15,213 bases of DNA from an uncultured Desulfobacterium sp. Its GTDB lineage: Bacteria; Desulfobacterota; Desulfobacteria; Desulfobacterales; Desulfobacteraceae. The stretch is from NCBI GenBank assembly GCA_937124525.1, contig CAKZLA010000573.1, forward strand, positions 1 through 15,213, read 5' to 3'. Shown here in pieces: positions 6,329 to 13,932 of the stretch. The position numbers were made by a program, and so were the translations under genes. How positions within the stretch are numbered: position 1 is the stretch's first letter; each line of letters opens with the position of its first letter. Below the pieces are notes generated by a model. It saw nothing but the letters and a program-made list of their open reading frames with translations, was not told the origin of the DNA and did not search any database.

Positions 6329-7939
6329 TCAGTTGACCATGCGTGGGCGACCCTTCCACTCTTTTTCCCGAAGTTTAAACTTCTGGATTTTGCCGGTGGC
6401 GGTCTTTGGCAGTTCTCCAAACTCTACGGCTTTAGGGGCCTTAAAACGGGCGATGTTCTCTTTGCAAAAGGCGATGATATCTTCAGCCGTGGGATCGGCT
6501 CCTGGCATGGGGACCACAAAGGCTTTGGGTACTTCTCCCCATTTCTCATCCGGGATGGGAACCACTGCCACCTCCATGATATCAGGATGCTGGTACAGGA
6601 CATTTTCCACTTCCACTGTGGAGATATTTTCCCCCCCACTGATGATGATATCTTTTTTACGGTCCATGATCTGTGCGTAGTTGTTGGGGTGCATGACGGC
6701 CAGATCACCACTGTGAAACCATCCTCCCTTGAATGCTTCTTCTGTGGCCTCGGAATCTTTGTAATAACCCAGCATGACATTATTGCCCCGCATGACGATT
6801 TCACCGATGGTCTGGCCGTCTTTGGGAACCGGTTCCATGGTTTCTGGATTTACAACGTCCATGTACATGGCCACAATGTAAGCAACACCTTGGCGGGCCT
6901 TGATTTTAGCTCTTTCTTCCAGGGGCAGATTGTCCCATTTTGTTTGCCATTGGCAGACGCTGTGGGGGCCGAACACCTCAGTTAATCCATAGGTCTGGGT
7001 GATATTGGCACCGATGTTTTCCATGTTCTGGATCACCGTGGGGGCCGGTGGGGCACCTGCGGTCATGATTTCCAGACGGTGGTCCAGGGTGATGTTCTGC
7101 TGGGTGGCATAGGTGGACATACCAATAAGAATAGTGGGGGCCGCACAAAGGTGGGTGACGTTTTTTTCTTTAATCAGACGATATATTTCTTCGGGAACCA
7201 CCTTTCTAAGACAGAGATTGGTGCCGCCCATGGCTGTGATACCCCAGGTGAAACACCAGCCATTGCAATGGAACATGGGAAGGGTCCACAAATAGGTGGA
7301 ATTGCTGTTGACACCAAACTCCAGTTGTTCTCCCAGGGCGTTCATGTAGGCACCGCGGTGATGATACATTACACCCTTGGGTCGTCCGGTGGTGCCGGAG
7401 GTATAGTTCATGCTGATGACTTGGTATTCGTCGTCGATGTCGGGAACCATGGCTTCGGGGGATCCTGAGGCCAGGAATTCCTCGTACTCCACACCCTTCA
7501 GGGGGCGTTCATCGCTGATATCGCAAATGTTAACGCAGGCTTTTATTTTGGGAATTTCCTCCATCAGGGGAGCTATGGCTTTTGAAAACTCGTTGTCTGC
7601 AAAAAGGGCTTTGGCATCGGAGTGATCAATAATATAGGTCAGTTCTCCGGGGGAAAGACGTATATTGATACTCACCAGAACAGCGCCGATCATGGGAACT
7701 GCAAAATGGGCTTCCAGCATGGGTGGGGTATTGGGGCAGATAAACGCCACCTTGTCGCCTTTGCCAATCCCTATGTTTTTCAGGGCGCTTGCCAGACGAT
7801 TCACCCTTTGGTAAAATTGTGTATATGAGTATTGTTTGTCTTCATAGATCACCGCAATTTTATCATCGTACACAGCTGCGGATCTGCTGATGAAATGAAC
7901 CGGTGTCAGGACATCAAAATAGGCATTATTCTCGGACAT
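6329..7939 (-). CDS. AMP-forming acyl-CoA ligase (fatty-acid type)
   Basis: A 536-residue adenylate-forming enzyme that activates a carboxylic acid with ATP to an acyl-AMP and then to an acyl-CoA. The core motifs are complete: YTSGTTGRPKGV (179-190, P-loop), QTYGLTEV (315-322), GWFHSGDLAV (406-415), DRKKDIIISGGENIS (426-440) and PKTATGKIQKFK with catalytic Lys517. PMFHCNGWCFTWG at 221-233 marks the subgroup of medium/long-chain fatty acyl and DMSP-type ligases; the exact chain is not predictable. The ATG at 7939 has AAGGAAAG five bases upstream. The gene lies 251 bases downstream of the membrane-protein gene on the same strand, but a strong hairpin between them suggests its own promoter. There is no signal peptide, so it is cytosolic. 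Confidence 0.93.
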   Translation of the reverse strand: MSENNAYFDVLTPVHFISRSAAVYDDKIAVIYEDKQYSYTQFYQRVNRLASALKNIGIGKGDKVAFICPNTPPMLEAHFAVPMIGAVLVSINIRLSPGELTYIIDHSDAKALFADNEFSKAIAPLMEEIPKIKACVNICDISDERPLKGVEYEEFLASGSPEAMVPDIDDEYQVISMNYTSGTTGRPKGVMYHHRGAYMNALGEQLEFGVNSNSTYLWTLPMFHCNGWCFTWGITAMGGTNLCLRKVVPEEIYRLIKEKNVTHLCAAPTILIGMSTYATQQNITLDHRLEIMTAGAPPAPTVIQNMENIGANITQTYGLTEVFGPHSVCQWQTKWDNLPLEERAKIKARQGVAYIVAMYMDVVNPETMEPVPKDGQTIGEIVMRGNNVMLGYYKDSEATEEAFKGGWFHSGDLAVMHPNNYAQIMDRKKDIIISGGENISTVEVENVLYQHPDIMEVAVVPIPDEKWGEVPKAFVVPMPGADPTAEDIIAFCKENIARFKAPKAVEFGELPKTATGKIQKFKLREKEWKGRPRMVN

Positions 7940-7944
7940 ATGAA

Positions 7945-7952
7945 CTTTCCTT
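7945..7952 (-). promoter_or_regulatory. Ribosome-binding site of acyl-CoA ligase
   Basis: AAGGAAAG on the minus strand, 5 bases before the ATG at 7939, supports this start codon. Confidence 0.7.
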
Positions 7953-8143
7953 ATTCATGGGGTAAAAAAATGAGAGGCTAATTAAAAATTTACCTGAGTG
8001 GCCCATCTTATGATTAAACCCAGGATTTCAATGCATTATGAGAAGTTATGACTTGTGAGGTAAGGGCTCTTTATAAAAAATAGGCAAAAAATCCCTGAGT
8101 CTTTAGCACATGGCTCGTTTAAGGATGTTTTCCAGGGGTGAAA

Positions 8144-8174
8144 ACCGCTGGCCGGGAAAATCCCAGCCAGCGGT
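8144..8174 (-). terminator. Strong hairpin terminator of membrane-protein gene
   Basis: ACCGCTGGC...GCCAGCGGT forms a 13-pair stem (one G-U) with a 5-base loop. It begins 17 bases after the membrane-protein stop on the minus strand and is followed there by a short TTTT. Read on the plus strand it is followed by TTAATTATTTTTT, so it could act in both directions. Confidence 0.8.
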
Positions 8175-8190
8175 CTTAATTATTTTTTAC

Positions 8191-9510
8191 TCAATGCTCA
8201 TGGACATAAAAGGGCCATTTGTGAAAGAACCATTCGTTCCACAGCAGTGGAATAATCCACCAGAAATTCCACACCAGAGATTCACCATGGGTGAACTTGT
8301 GTGCCCAGTGGGGATTGCCAAGGCCCCAATCGCCCCAGCCAACATAGTAGAAAACCACATAGTTAATGGCACAAAGAACCAGAACACCAAAGGTCCTGAA
8401 ACCGAATGCGCCCCAGGAGTCCTTGTCTGCCATGGGAACCATGTCGTCAAAATAGTGGTGCCAGATGAGGAAAGGAACAAGAGTAAAACCTGCGATTTCT
8501 GCCGCGTGATACCAGAGAAACCGTAAAAGCTCTGCATTTTCAGGCTTTGCTTCCTGTAGGTGATGGATGACATCATGGGGCAGCCACAGGGGTGCGATGG
8601 CAACACAGATCAGTGCGATGATATAGGCCAGAACCACATTGATTACAAAAGAAACAAGACCTTTCCAGGGTTGGGGAAGTGCGATGAGGCTCCAGGGTTT
8701 CATACGCCATACATTGGCAGTCATGAAAAGAATGACGATCATCCATTCCCACCAACCAAACACCCAGTGAAGATGGGTGAAGTCGGCAATGCCGCCCCAC
8801 CAGGGGGTGTTCAGGCCAAAGGAGGCGCCAAGTGCCTTGCCATATACCAGTCCCCAAAAGGGAACAATGAGAGTGGTGTAGAAAATCAGGGTCCAGAAAG
8901 AACACCAGGTGATTTCCAAAAGCCCTGCCTGGGGCTGGGAAAGATTACTGGGTTGGACAGGCCATTTGCCAAATAATATGGTGACAAATGGATAGCTGTA
9001 AAAGCCAATCAATACGAAACAGACCACCGCGCTTTCGGCAAAATGTTTCGCCTGCATGGTGGCAAGATCTAATTTTCCGGCCTGACCTGCGGCGGCCATT
9101 GCTTCCAGATTGTCCTGGCTTAAAAAGTTAAACCCTACTCCTAAAACTTTATAAAAGACAATGTGGATGATAAACCACACCAGGGCAAGGTTGACGATGG
9201 TCTCAACAATTCCCCGGGCGGGTTGGGGTAACTTTGCAAAGGGCCAGTCGCCCAGAAACATATGTTGATAAAGCCCCACCAAAATCATCATGGCCAGATA
9301 CATTACAAAGGGATAGGGGAACGCTTTAATCGGTCCCCTTGGGTCACTTAAAAGGTACCATAACCCCCAGGCAATTAAGGTAAAGCAGACCAGCGAAATA
9401 ATTCCGGTCAGCGGTTGTCCCCATCGGGCCGTCAGTTCCCCCGGGGCCACTGCTTTTTTTGCTTCTGCTTTTATTGAACTTCCGGGTTGAACAACACCTG
9501 CTTCTGTCAT
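8191..9510 (-). CDS. Trp-rich polytopic membrane protein of five two-helix modules
   Basis: A 439-residue integral membrane protein I do not recognise. About ten hydrophobic spans are visible. They fall into pairs, and each pair is preceded by a similar polar/aromatic linker: ARWGQPLTGII (29-39), GDWPFAKLPQPARGIVE (87-103), GKWPVQPSNLSQPQAGLLE (181-199), MKPWSLIALPQPWKGLV (270-286) and DSWGAFGFRTFGVLV (364-378); the protein ends with HKWPFYVHEH. This indicates five copies of a two-helix unit. It has 31 Trp (7%) and many His, clustered in HLHWVFGWWEW, LPHDVIHHLQ, WYHAAEIAGF, WHHYFDD and HWAHKFTHGE, which would suit metal or haem ligation, though that is inference. The start MTEAGVV at 9510 has GGAGGAAG six bases upstream and is preferred over 9549. 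It sits upstream of an acyl-CoA ligase but ends in its own terminator. Confidence 0.85.
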   Translation of the reverse strand: MTEAGVVQPGSSIKAEAKKAVAPGELTARWGQPLTGIISLVCFTLIAWGLWYLLSDPRGPIKAFPYPFVMYLAMMILVGLYQHMFLGDWPFAKLPQPARGIVETIVNLALVWFIIHIVFYKVLGVGFNFLSQDNLEAMAAAGQAGKLDLATMQAKHFAESAVVCFVLIGFYSYPFVTILFGKWPVQPSNLSQPQAGLLEITWCSFWTLIFYTTLIVPFWGLVYGKALGASFGLNTPWWGGIADFTHLHWVFGWWEWMIVILFMTANVWRMKPWSLIALPQPWKGLVSFVINVVLAYIIALICVAIAPLWLPHDVIHHLQEAKPENAELLRFLWYHAAEIAGFTLVPFLIWHHYFDDMVPMADKDSWGAFGFRTFGVLVLCAINYVVFYYVGWGDWGLGNPHWAHKFTHGESLVWNFWWIIPLLWNEWFFHKWPFYVHEH

Positions 9511-9516
9511 ACTTTT

Positions 9517-9524
9517 CTTCCTCC
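9517..9524 (-). promoter_or_regulatory. Ribosome-binding site of membrane-protein gene
   Basis: GGAGGAAG on the minus strand is placed 6 bases before ATG 9510. It is the reason for choosing that start over the longer frame opening at 9549. Confidence 0.85.
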
Positions 9525-9538
9525 GTTGAATGTTAATT

Positions 9539-9573
9539 GGAGTCCCCACTCTTACGAACCAGTGGAGAGCTCC
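9539..9573 (-). other. Small hairpin in leader of membrane-protein gene
   Basis: GGAG (9539-9542) pairs with CTCC (9570-9573), and CCACT (9546-9550) with AGTGG (9561-9565), just upstream of the ribosome site. It may fold in the mRNA leader; no role is shown. Confidence 0.35.
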
Positions 9574-9841
9574 CTTTCATCGACGAAAACCACAAACTAA
9601 AATTACATTTCTCCTGTTCTGAAAAGTTCATGAATAATTTGAATCTCTTTATCTCTATTATTTGTCGTGAGCTTAAGTTCTTGAATTTAATACAACAAAA
9701 CATACGCCATGAAATTCTTAAATAACCAATGCACCATCAAGGCTAAGATCTGGCAAGCCATGATATTGTTCAATATACCAAAAATTTTTGTCTATTTTTC
9801 AGAAGATAGATATATTTTTTGAAAAAACATCAAAAGCGATT

Positions 9842-9850
9842 TTATCCACA
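9842..9850 (+). promoter_or_regulatory. DnaA-box match TTATCCACA
   Basis: An exact match to the strong DnaA-binding consensus in an AT-rich gap. A second site, TGTGTAAAA at 10155-10163, matches the reverse consensus with one mismatch. Two sites 300 bases apart are not enough to call an origin. Confidence 0.3.
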
Positions 9851-10067
9851 GACTGAACTATATGGTCTATATCTAATGCGTACTGAACAAAATTTTATGT
9901 AAAAATAATTTAGTAGAATTCTTTAATCACAATGGCGATGCTAACAACGGAAATAAATATAGCATATCAAGTTTGTTACTTGGGTGCTCTGCTTAGGGTG
10001 TACAAATAAAATTATCTATTTTTGAAAAAACTTAACAAATGCAAATGGATAAATCCCGGTCAATCGC

Positions 10068-10081
10068 TGAACGAGCGCTCA
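10068..10081. promoter_or_regulatory. Operator-like palindrome TGAACG-AG-CGCTCA
   Basis: The two 6-base arms are inverted with one mismatch, and a perfect 8-base palindrome, GAGCGCTC, lies inside. The form resembles sites bound by TetR-type repressors. It lies about 560 bases upstream of the membrane-protein start. No regulator gene is in the window. Confidence 0.25.
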
Positions 10082-10424
10082 ATCTTATTTGGTGAATTTT
10101 ACTTTAACCGCTTGAAACGGCCTTGTCAATAAAATTTTTATGATTTTGAAGAATTGTGTAAAATATTATTTAAGTCGCTGTAATTTAACTTAATTTTGTC
10201 ATGCTTCATTTGCTGATTCAGGGTTATCAGTGTCCAGTGACCGGTGAAATAATTGCCATGGATAGCCCCAGAGTGGCAATGTTGGAGTCAATTCTGAAAA
10301 ATGAGAATGGCATAATGGGGTATTATTTAATGCTATTTATGCCAAAGAATATACCAACCTGCTTGTCTTTTCATCCTTTGGAAATTCTGCATTATTTTTG
10401 TCTAACTTATTTTATTTGCGGCCC

Positions 10425-12128
10425 TTATTGCTTTTCCCGGGAGATATAATTATGAAAAAGGTCAGGATGAACCCGGGAGAATTGATCAAAATCCCCCATG
10501 ATCTCCATGCCGGGCACAATGGCCCGGACCACAGGTATGTTCATATCCTTTCGGGTGAGATCAACATAGACAGGGGGCTTATTCTGGGATACGAGCAGTT
10601 CTTCCAGCAGGGCAAGGTCTGATTCCGGGTTGCCGGTGGTAAAATCGGGAAGATTTTCATACCCCACCAGGGTAAAATCTCCCTTGAACGGCTGTGAAGG
10701 GGGACCTTCTGGAAAAGGATAGGGGGTTTCCGTCAGAGCGGACACAATGGCTTTGCGGGCATTGAGGTGGGCTGCAGTGCCCTTGTGGATGACCCCGTCT
10801 ATGTCCTTTACAAAGCATTTACAGCAGGGGATTCCCGAAGGGGGGGTGATATCCTGGAACAATACATCAATACCGAGGGACCGATGGGATTCTAAAAGGG
10901 CTGCCAGTCGCTCCTCCCGGGCCACCAGGCGAAAGCAGGTGGCAGGCTCAAAGGGAACGGTGCCTTCCTGATGTCTTTCCACCACCTCAAGAAGGGCAGC
11001 GACCTTGGCCTGGGCAAGGGTGTTCCCCGAGGCAAGCCCTGTGGAGCCCAGTCCGGAAAAGAGATCAATTTCATCAAGATTTAAAAAAAGAAACAGGGCC
11101 TGGGCTGGCAGCCATACTTTTTTCTGGCCCTGCTTGCCGGGCTGGTCACCTTCTATCCAATAAAGGGGCTCATCCCGGTAGGTTACTTCCTGGGCCAGTT
11201 CCTGGGGGTTGATAGCTTTTTTCCTCTGTTTGACCAGGGAGGACCAGGATCCATGAATCAAGGGATACTCCCTTTGGGTTCCCAAAACTCCTTTTTTTGA
11301 CACAGAGGCAAAGGATGCACATCGTTCCACAATCTCCATGGAAAGAGATACCCTGGCATCCTCCAGCGTGAGTCCTTTGCCGTAGCTGGTCTGGGTGCCT
11401 GATAGGGTGAATTGATGACGCCCATTTTCCGTGGTGGTTTTAAACTGCCATTTTCTGAGCAGTGCAATGGGGCTCAGGCTTGATTGATGCCGCATTTCCT
11501 GCTCCAGGAAAACACCGGCAGATGCCAGTCTTTCCAAGGCGGTTGCAGTGGTTTCTTCGGCGCTGAATACGCTGGGGGGGGGTGGGGAAGAGAGGTGATG
11601 TTTATGGATATCGCTTATGGCGAGTCCAGCCGTGACAATGGGCTGGCACTCCCCGGAACAGATGGGGGGCAACCCCGATGCGTTAAGTGTTGGAAGTTCT
11701 CCATGGGAAATCATATTTTCCCGGAAAATCCGAATCCACTGGGAGTGCAGTCGTCGGTTGGGTTCAAGGGCACATCTGAGGTGGACCAGCGGTGAATGTG
11801 TTCCCAGTTCTTTTACCTCCTGATCGGAAAAATAATCCCTGATTTTTCCCCTGCCCCGGGAGAGCAGTAGGTGTTCGCAGATCAGGCTTAATAAAATAAA
11901 ATCATGCTGTGTTTTTGCCTGCGGGATACGGGTTTCAAGTTCCTCCCGGGTGAAGAAGCCAGCCAAAAGGTCCAGGGCAGATTTGTGGAGATAACTGTCC
12001 ATGGGGGTGTGTTGCAAAGCGGCCAGTATGTCGTCCAGGTGTGAAAGATTTTTTGGTACAGCCTGGAAATAACCGGCGGCGGCTTCAGTTTTTGTCAATG
12101 TCAGTGTATAGGATAATGGCTGGGCCAT
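10425..12128 (-). CDS. YcaO-domain protein with long N-terminal extension
   Basis: A 567-residue protein with a YcaO domain in its C-terminal two thirds. YcaO enzymes use ATP to phosphorylate a backbone amide, making azolines, thioamides or amidines in peptides, and some support ribosomal-protein modification; the substrate here is unknown. The ATP-site motifs are SLSMEIVER (261-269), GLASGNTLAQAKVAALLEVVERHQ (core 364-387, where the usual ERD is ERH) and SALTE (463-467). A CCKC cluster lies at 435-438. The first 190 residues are an extension with no domain I recognise, and the C-terminus lacks the PxPxP tail of azoline-forming members. AAGGAA five bases before ATG 12128 supports the start. 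No TfuA, peptide precursor or dehydrogenase partner is in view. It is divergent from a small unknown gene and dusB. Confidence 0.85.
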   Translation of the reverse strand: MAQPLSYTLTLTKTEAAAGYFQAVPKNLSHLDDILAALQHTPMDSYLHKSALDLLAGFFTREELETRIPQAKTQHDFILLSLICEHLLLSRGRGKIRDYFSDQEVKELGTHSPLVHLRCALEPNRRLHSQWIRIFRENMISHGELPTLNASGLPPICSGECQPIVTAGLAISDIHKHHLSSPPPPSVFSAEETTATALERLASAGVFLEQEMRHQSSLSPIALLRKWQFKTTTENGRHQFTLSGTQTSYGKGLTLEDARVSLSMEIVERCASFASVSKKGVLGTQREYPLIHGSWSSLVKQRKKAINPQELAQEVTYRDEPLYWIEGDQPGKQGQKKVWLPAQALFLFLNLDEIDLFSGLGSTGLASGNTLAQAKVAALLEVVERHQEGTVPFEPATCFRLVAREERLAALLESHRSLGIDVLFQDITPPSGIPCCKCFVKDIDGVIHKGTAAHLNARKAIVSALTETPYPFPEGPPSQPFKGDFTLVGYENLPDFTTGNPESDLALLEELLVSQNKPPVYVDLTRKDMNIPVVRAIVPGMEIMGDFDQFSRVHPDLFHNYISREKQ

Positions 12129-12133
12129 GGGCG

Positions 12134-12139
12134 TTCCTT
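12134..12139 (-). promoter_or_regulatory. Ribosome-binding site of YcaO gene
   Basis: AAGGAA on the minus strand, 5 bases before ATG 12128. Confidence 0.7.
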
Positions 12140-12251
12140 TTTCATCATGGGGTAAAAGATCTGCCAGAGACAGGATTGCATAAATTTAAACCGCTTTATA
12201 CCACTATGTCGTGCCACAATTCAAATTCTATATTTTTGTTTGAGATTTATT

Positions 12252-12302
12252 TTTAGCGCTGGATGTGCTATCTTACACTTTTACGCGATGCTCAGCGCTA
12301 AA
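12252..12302. repeat. 10-bp inverted repeat flanking a possible promoter
   Basis: TTTAGCGCTG (12252-12261) and its exact complement CAGCGCTAAA (12293-12302) are separated by 31 bases. Each arm contains the self-complementary AGCGCT. Between them lies TGCTATCTT (12266-12274), an extended -10-like sequence on the plus strand. The arrangement fits an operator pair around a promoter; a -35 box is not evident. Confidence 0.5.
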
Positions 12303-12306
12303 TAAC

Positions 12307-12357
12307 TGTCATGGGCAAACCGGGTCAGAATATCGGTCCACCTGTGGCAATTTTTTT
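12307..12357 (+). terminator. Hairpin with T-run, terminator or attenuator
   Basis: TGTCATGGG (12307-12315) can pair with CCTGTGGCA (12341-12349) through nine pairs including three G-U. An inner ACCG/CGGT stem (12319-12322 with 12334-12337) is possible, and seven T follow at 12351-12357. It lies 154 bases before the start of the small gene at 12511. It could end a short RNA or attenuate that gene and dusB. Confidence 0.45.
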
Positions 12358-12393
12358 ATAAGAAAATGTAGCATTGGAGTGCCAACAGCATAA

Positions 12394-12433
12394 CCCCCGA
12401 CGTTTCCGTTCCGGTCAGGCCAGTTGTCGGGGG
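12394..12433 (+). other. GC-rich hairpin in leader of small gene
   Basis: CCCCCGAC (12394-12401) and GTCGGGGG (12426-12433) are perfectly complementary across a 24-base loop. No T-run follows directly, so it is more likely a structured leader element than a terminator. It does not match a riboswitch class I can recognise. Confidence 0.5.
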
Positions 12434-12510
12434 AGGCATCTACTACTACTATTTTAATAGGCCAACATGTATGTTTTTTGTAAAGAAATTAAGAATCAGG
12501 AAATACCCCT

Positions 12511-12876
12511 ATGGAAAATGATATAATATTGATATATATTGAGGACGACCCCGTCTCCTTTGCCCGCATAGAAGAAATCAGACCCGATGTGAAAAAAGAT
12601 TGGTTTATCATTAAATTGCTGATTCTCAATATACCTCCAAAGCCGGTTAGCTGGATTTTGAAAGCTGACTATATTAATGGTGATCCCTTTTACATGAACG
12701 GCCAGATGATGCGGATGGAAAAAGTGATCTGTCCTCCAGATGATTACGAGTGGGAAGATGACCCCCCAGTGGAATCGCAAAGGAAAACAAAAGTGCCACA
12801 AGAGACGGACAATAAATCCACAGCCCCAGGCGGAGAGCTGATTTCTTTTGCCCAGCATCGGCGATCAAAAAAATAA
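12511..12876 (+). CDS. Hypothetical 121-residue protein upstream of dusB
   Basis: I do not recognise this protein. Residues 1-85 look like a compact alpha/beta domain with a hydrophobic strand (DIILIYIEDDP), a charged helix region and a conserved-looking NIPPKPVSWILKADYINGDPFYMNG segment. The remainder (from about 90) is polar, rich in Asp, Glu, Lys and Ser, and probably disordered. There is no signal peptide or membrane span. The ATG at 12511 is preceded by a weak TCAGGAA site. It lies 40 bases before dusB on the same strand, so the two are probably co-transcribed, and behind an unusually structured leader. The N-terminal IYIEDDP recalls the start of a response-regulator receiver, but the phosphorylation-site block does not follow. 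Confidence 0.65.
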   Translation: MENDIILIYIEDDPVSFARIEEIRPDVKKDWFIIKLLILNIPPKPVSWILKADYINGDPFYMNGQMMRMEKVICPPDDYEWEDDPPVESQRKTKVPQETDNKSTAPGGELISFAQHRRSKK

Positions 12877-12916
12877 AACCACGTCCCTGAATAATTTTTG
12901 ATATGGATATATCTTT

Positions 12917-13897
12917 ATGAAAATAGGTTCCCTACCCCTGGAGGGCCACACCATTCTTGCGCCTTTGGCCGGGGTGACCCATCTTCCCTTTCGTCGCATT
13001 GTAAAAGCGTGTGGCGTTTCCATGGTCTGTTCAGAAATGGTCAGCGCCAAGGGACTTTTGTATAATTCTGCCAAGACCGAAACCCTTCTTTGCTCCACAC
13101 TGGATGAAAAACCCCTTTCTGTCCAAATCTTTGGTGCAGAAGCCCATGCAATGGCCTACGCAGCTGAAAGAATTGCCCACAGGGGGGAAGTGGATATCAT
13201 TGATATAAATTTTGGATGCAGTGTGCGCAAAGTTGTGAAAACCGGTGCAGGCGTGGCATTAATGAAGGATCTGGAAAATGCCCGGCGTATCTTGAAAGCT
13301 GTGCGAAAAGTGCTTACTATTCCCTTGACTATAAAAATTCGTTCCGGTTGGGATACTTCCAGACAACAGGCCATTGATATTGCATCCATGGCCCAGGACT
13401 GTGGGGTGGACGCGATCACCCTTCACCCCCGGACGGCTGTCCAGGGGTTTCGTGGATGTGCAGACTGGGATCTGATTCGTATCTTGAAACAACAGCTCAC
13501 CATTCCCGTTATTGGTAATGGAGATATCCTCACGGCAAATGACGGTGTCCGCATGATGGAAAAGACCGGTTGTGATGCAGTGATGGTGGGGCGTGCCGCC
13601 ATGGGAAATCCATACATCTTCAGCCAGATTGATGCATTGCTGACCGGGAAAGAGATGATCTGTCCCACCAGGGCACAACAATTCAGCCTCATGCGTAATT
13701 TGGTGGATGCTTGTGTGGATGGGTTTGGCGAAGCACCCGCCTGTAGGATGATGCGAAGCCGGTTGGTGTGTTTTGTAAAAGGGTGGGATGGATGCAGCCA
13801 TTTTCGAAGGGCCATCACCGGCATTCGTTCCCGCCGGGAGGCCCTGGATCTCATTGAGACCTATGAACAACAGCTTTGTGATTTTCCCCGAATTTAG
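12917..13897 (+). CDS. dusB: tRNA-dihydrouridine synthase, DusB-like
   Basis: A 326-residue FMN-dependent enzyme that reduces uridines in the D-loop of tRNA. The TIM-barrel motifs are in order: ILAPLAGVTHLPFR (13-26), SVQIFG (68-73), DIINFGC-type DIDINFGCSVRKV with catalytic Cys101, TIKIRSGWD (138-146), LHPRTAVQGFRGCADW (169-184) and the FMN-phosphate segment VIGNGDI...MVGRAAMGNP. Length and layout fit DusB. The Pro that normally follows the catalytic Cys (GCP) is Ser here (GCS), a mild departure. ATG at 12917 gives the right N-terminus, though its ribosome site is weak. It follows the 121-residue gene closely and no terminator hairpin is obvious after it. Confidence 0.92.
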   Translation: MKIGSLPLEGHTILAPLAGVTHLPFRRIVKACGVSMVCSEMVSAKGLLYNSAKTETLLCSTLDEKPLSVQIFGAEAHAMAYAAERIAHRGEVDIIDINFGCSVRKVVKTGAGVALMKDLENARRILKAVRKVLTIPLTIKIRSGWDTSRQQAIDIASMAQDCGVDAITLHPRTAVQGFRGCADWDLIRILKQQLTIPVIGNGDILTANDGVRMMEKTGCDAVMVGRAAMGNPYIFSQIDALLTGKEMICPTRAQQFSLMRNLVDACVDGFGEAPACRMMRSRLVCFVKGWDGCSHFRRAITGIRSRREALDLIETYEQQLCDFPRI

Positions 13898-13932
13898 AGT
13901 TGAAATTAGAATGGTGGGGGGTGAGAAAAATC

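Larger units (their letters stand above)
9574..10424. other. AT-rich gene-free region
   Basis: About 850 bases of AT-rich sequence between the divergently oriented end of the YcaO gene and the start of the membrane-protein gene. Short frames such as 10201-10449 (82 codons) lack a ribosome site and have no recognisable domain. The region contains an exact DnaA-box match (9842-9850), a one-mismatch match on the other strand (10155-10163) and an operator-like palindrome (10068-10081). The promoter of the membrane-protein gene presumably lies here, but I cannot place it securely. Confidence 0.5.

Noticed and set aside
9537..9725. 62-codon plus-strand frame just upstream of the membrane-protein gene
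   Set aside because: No ribosome site, overlaps the leader of the opposite gene, and the sequence is AT-driven.
10201..10449. 82-codon frame at the end of the AT-rich gap
   Set aside because: No ribosome site, no recognisable domain, and it runs into the 3' end of the YcaO gene on the other strand.
11484..11823. Plus-strand frames of 103 and 68 codons inside the YcaO gene
   Set aside because: Antisense shadows of a well-supported 567-residue protein.
10425..12128. A RiPP (azoline/thioamide peptide) gene cluster
   Set aside because: Only the YcaO protein is present; no precursor peptide, partner enzyme, transporter or protease of such a cluster is visible.
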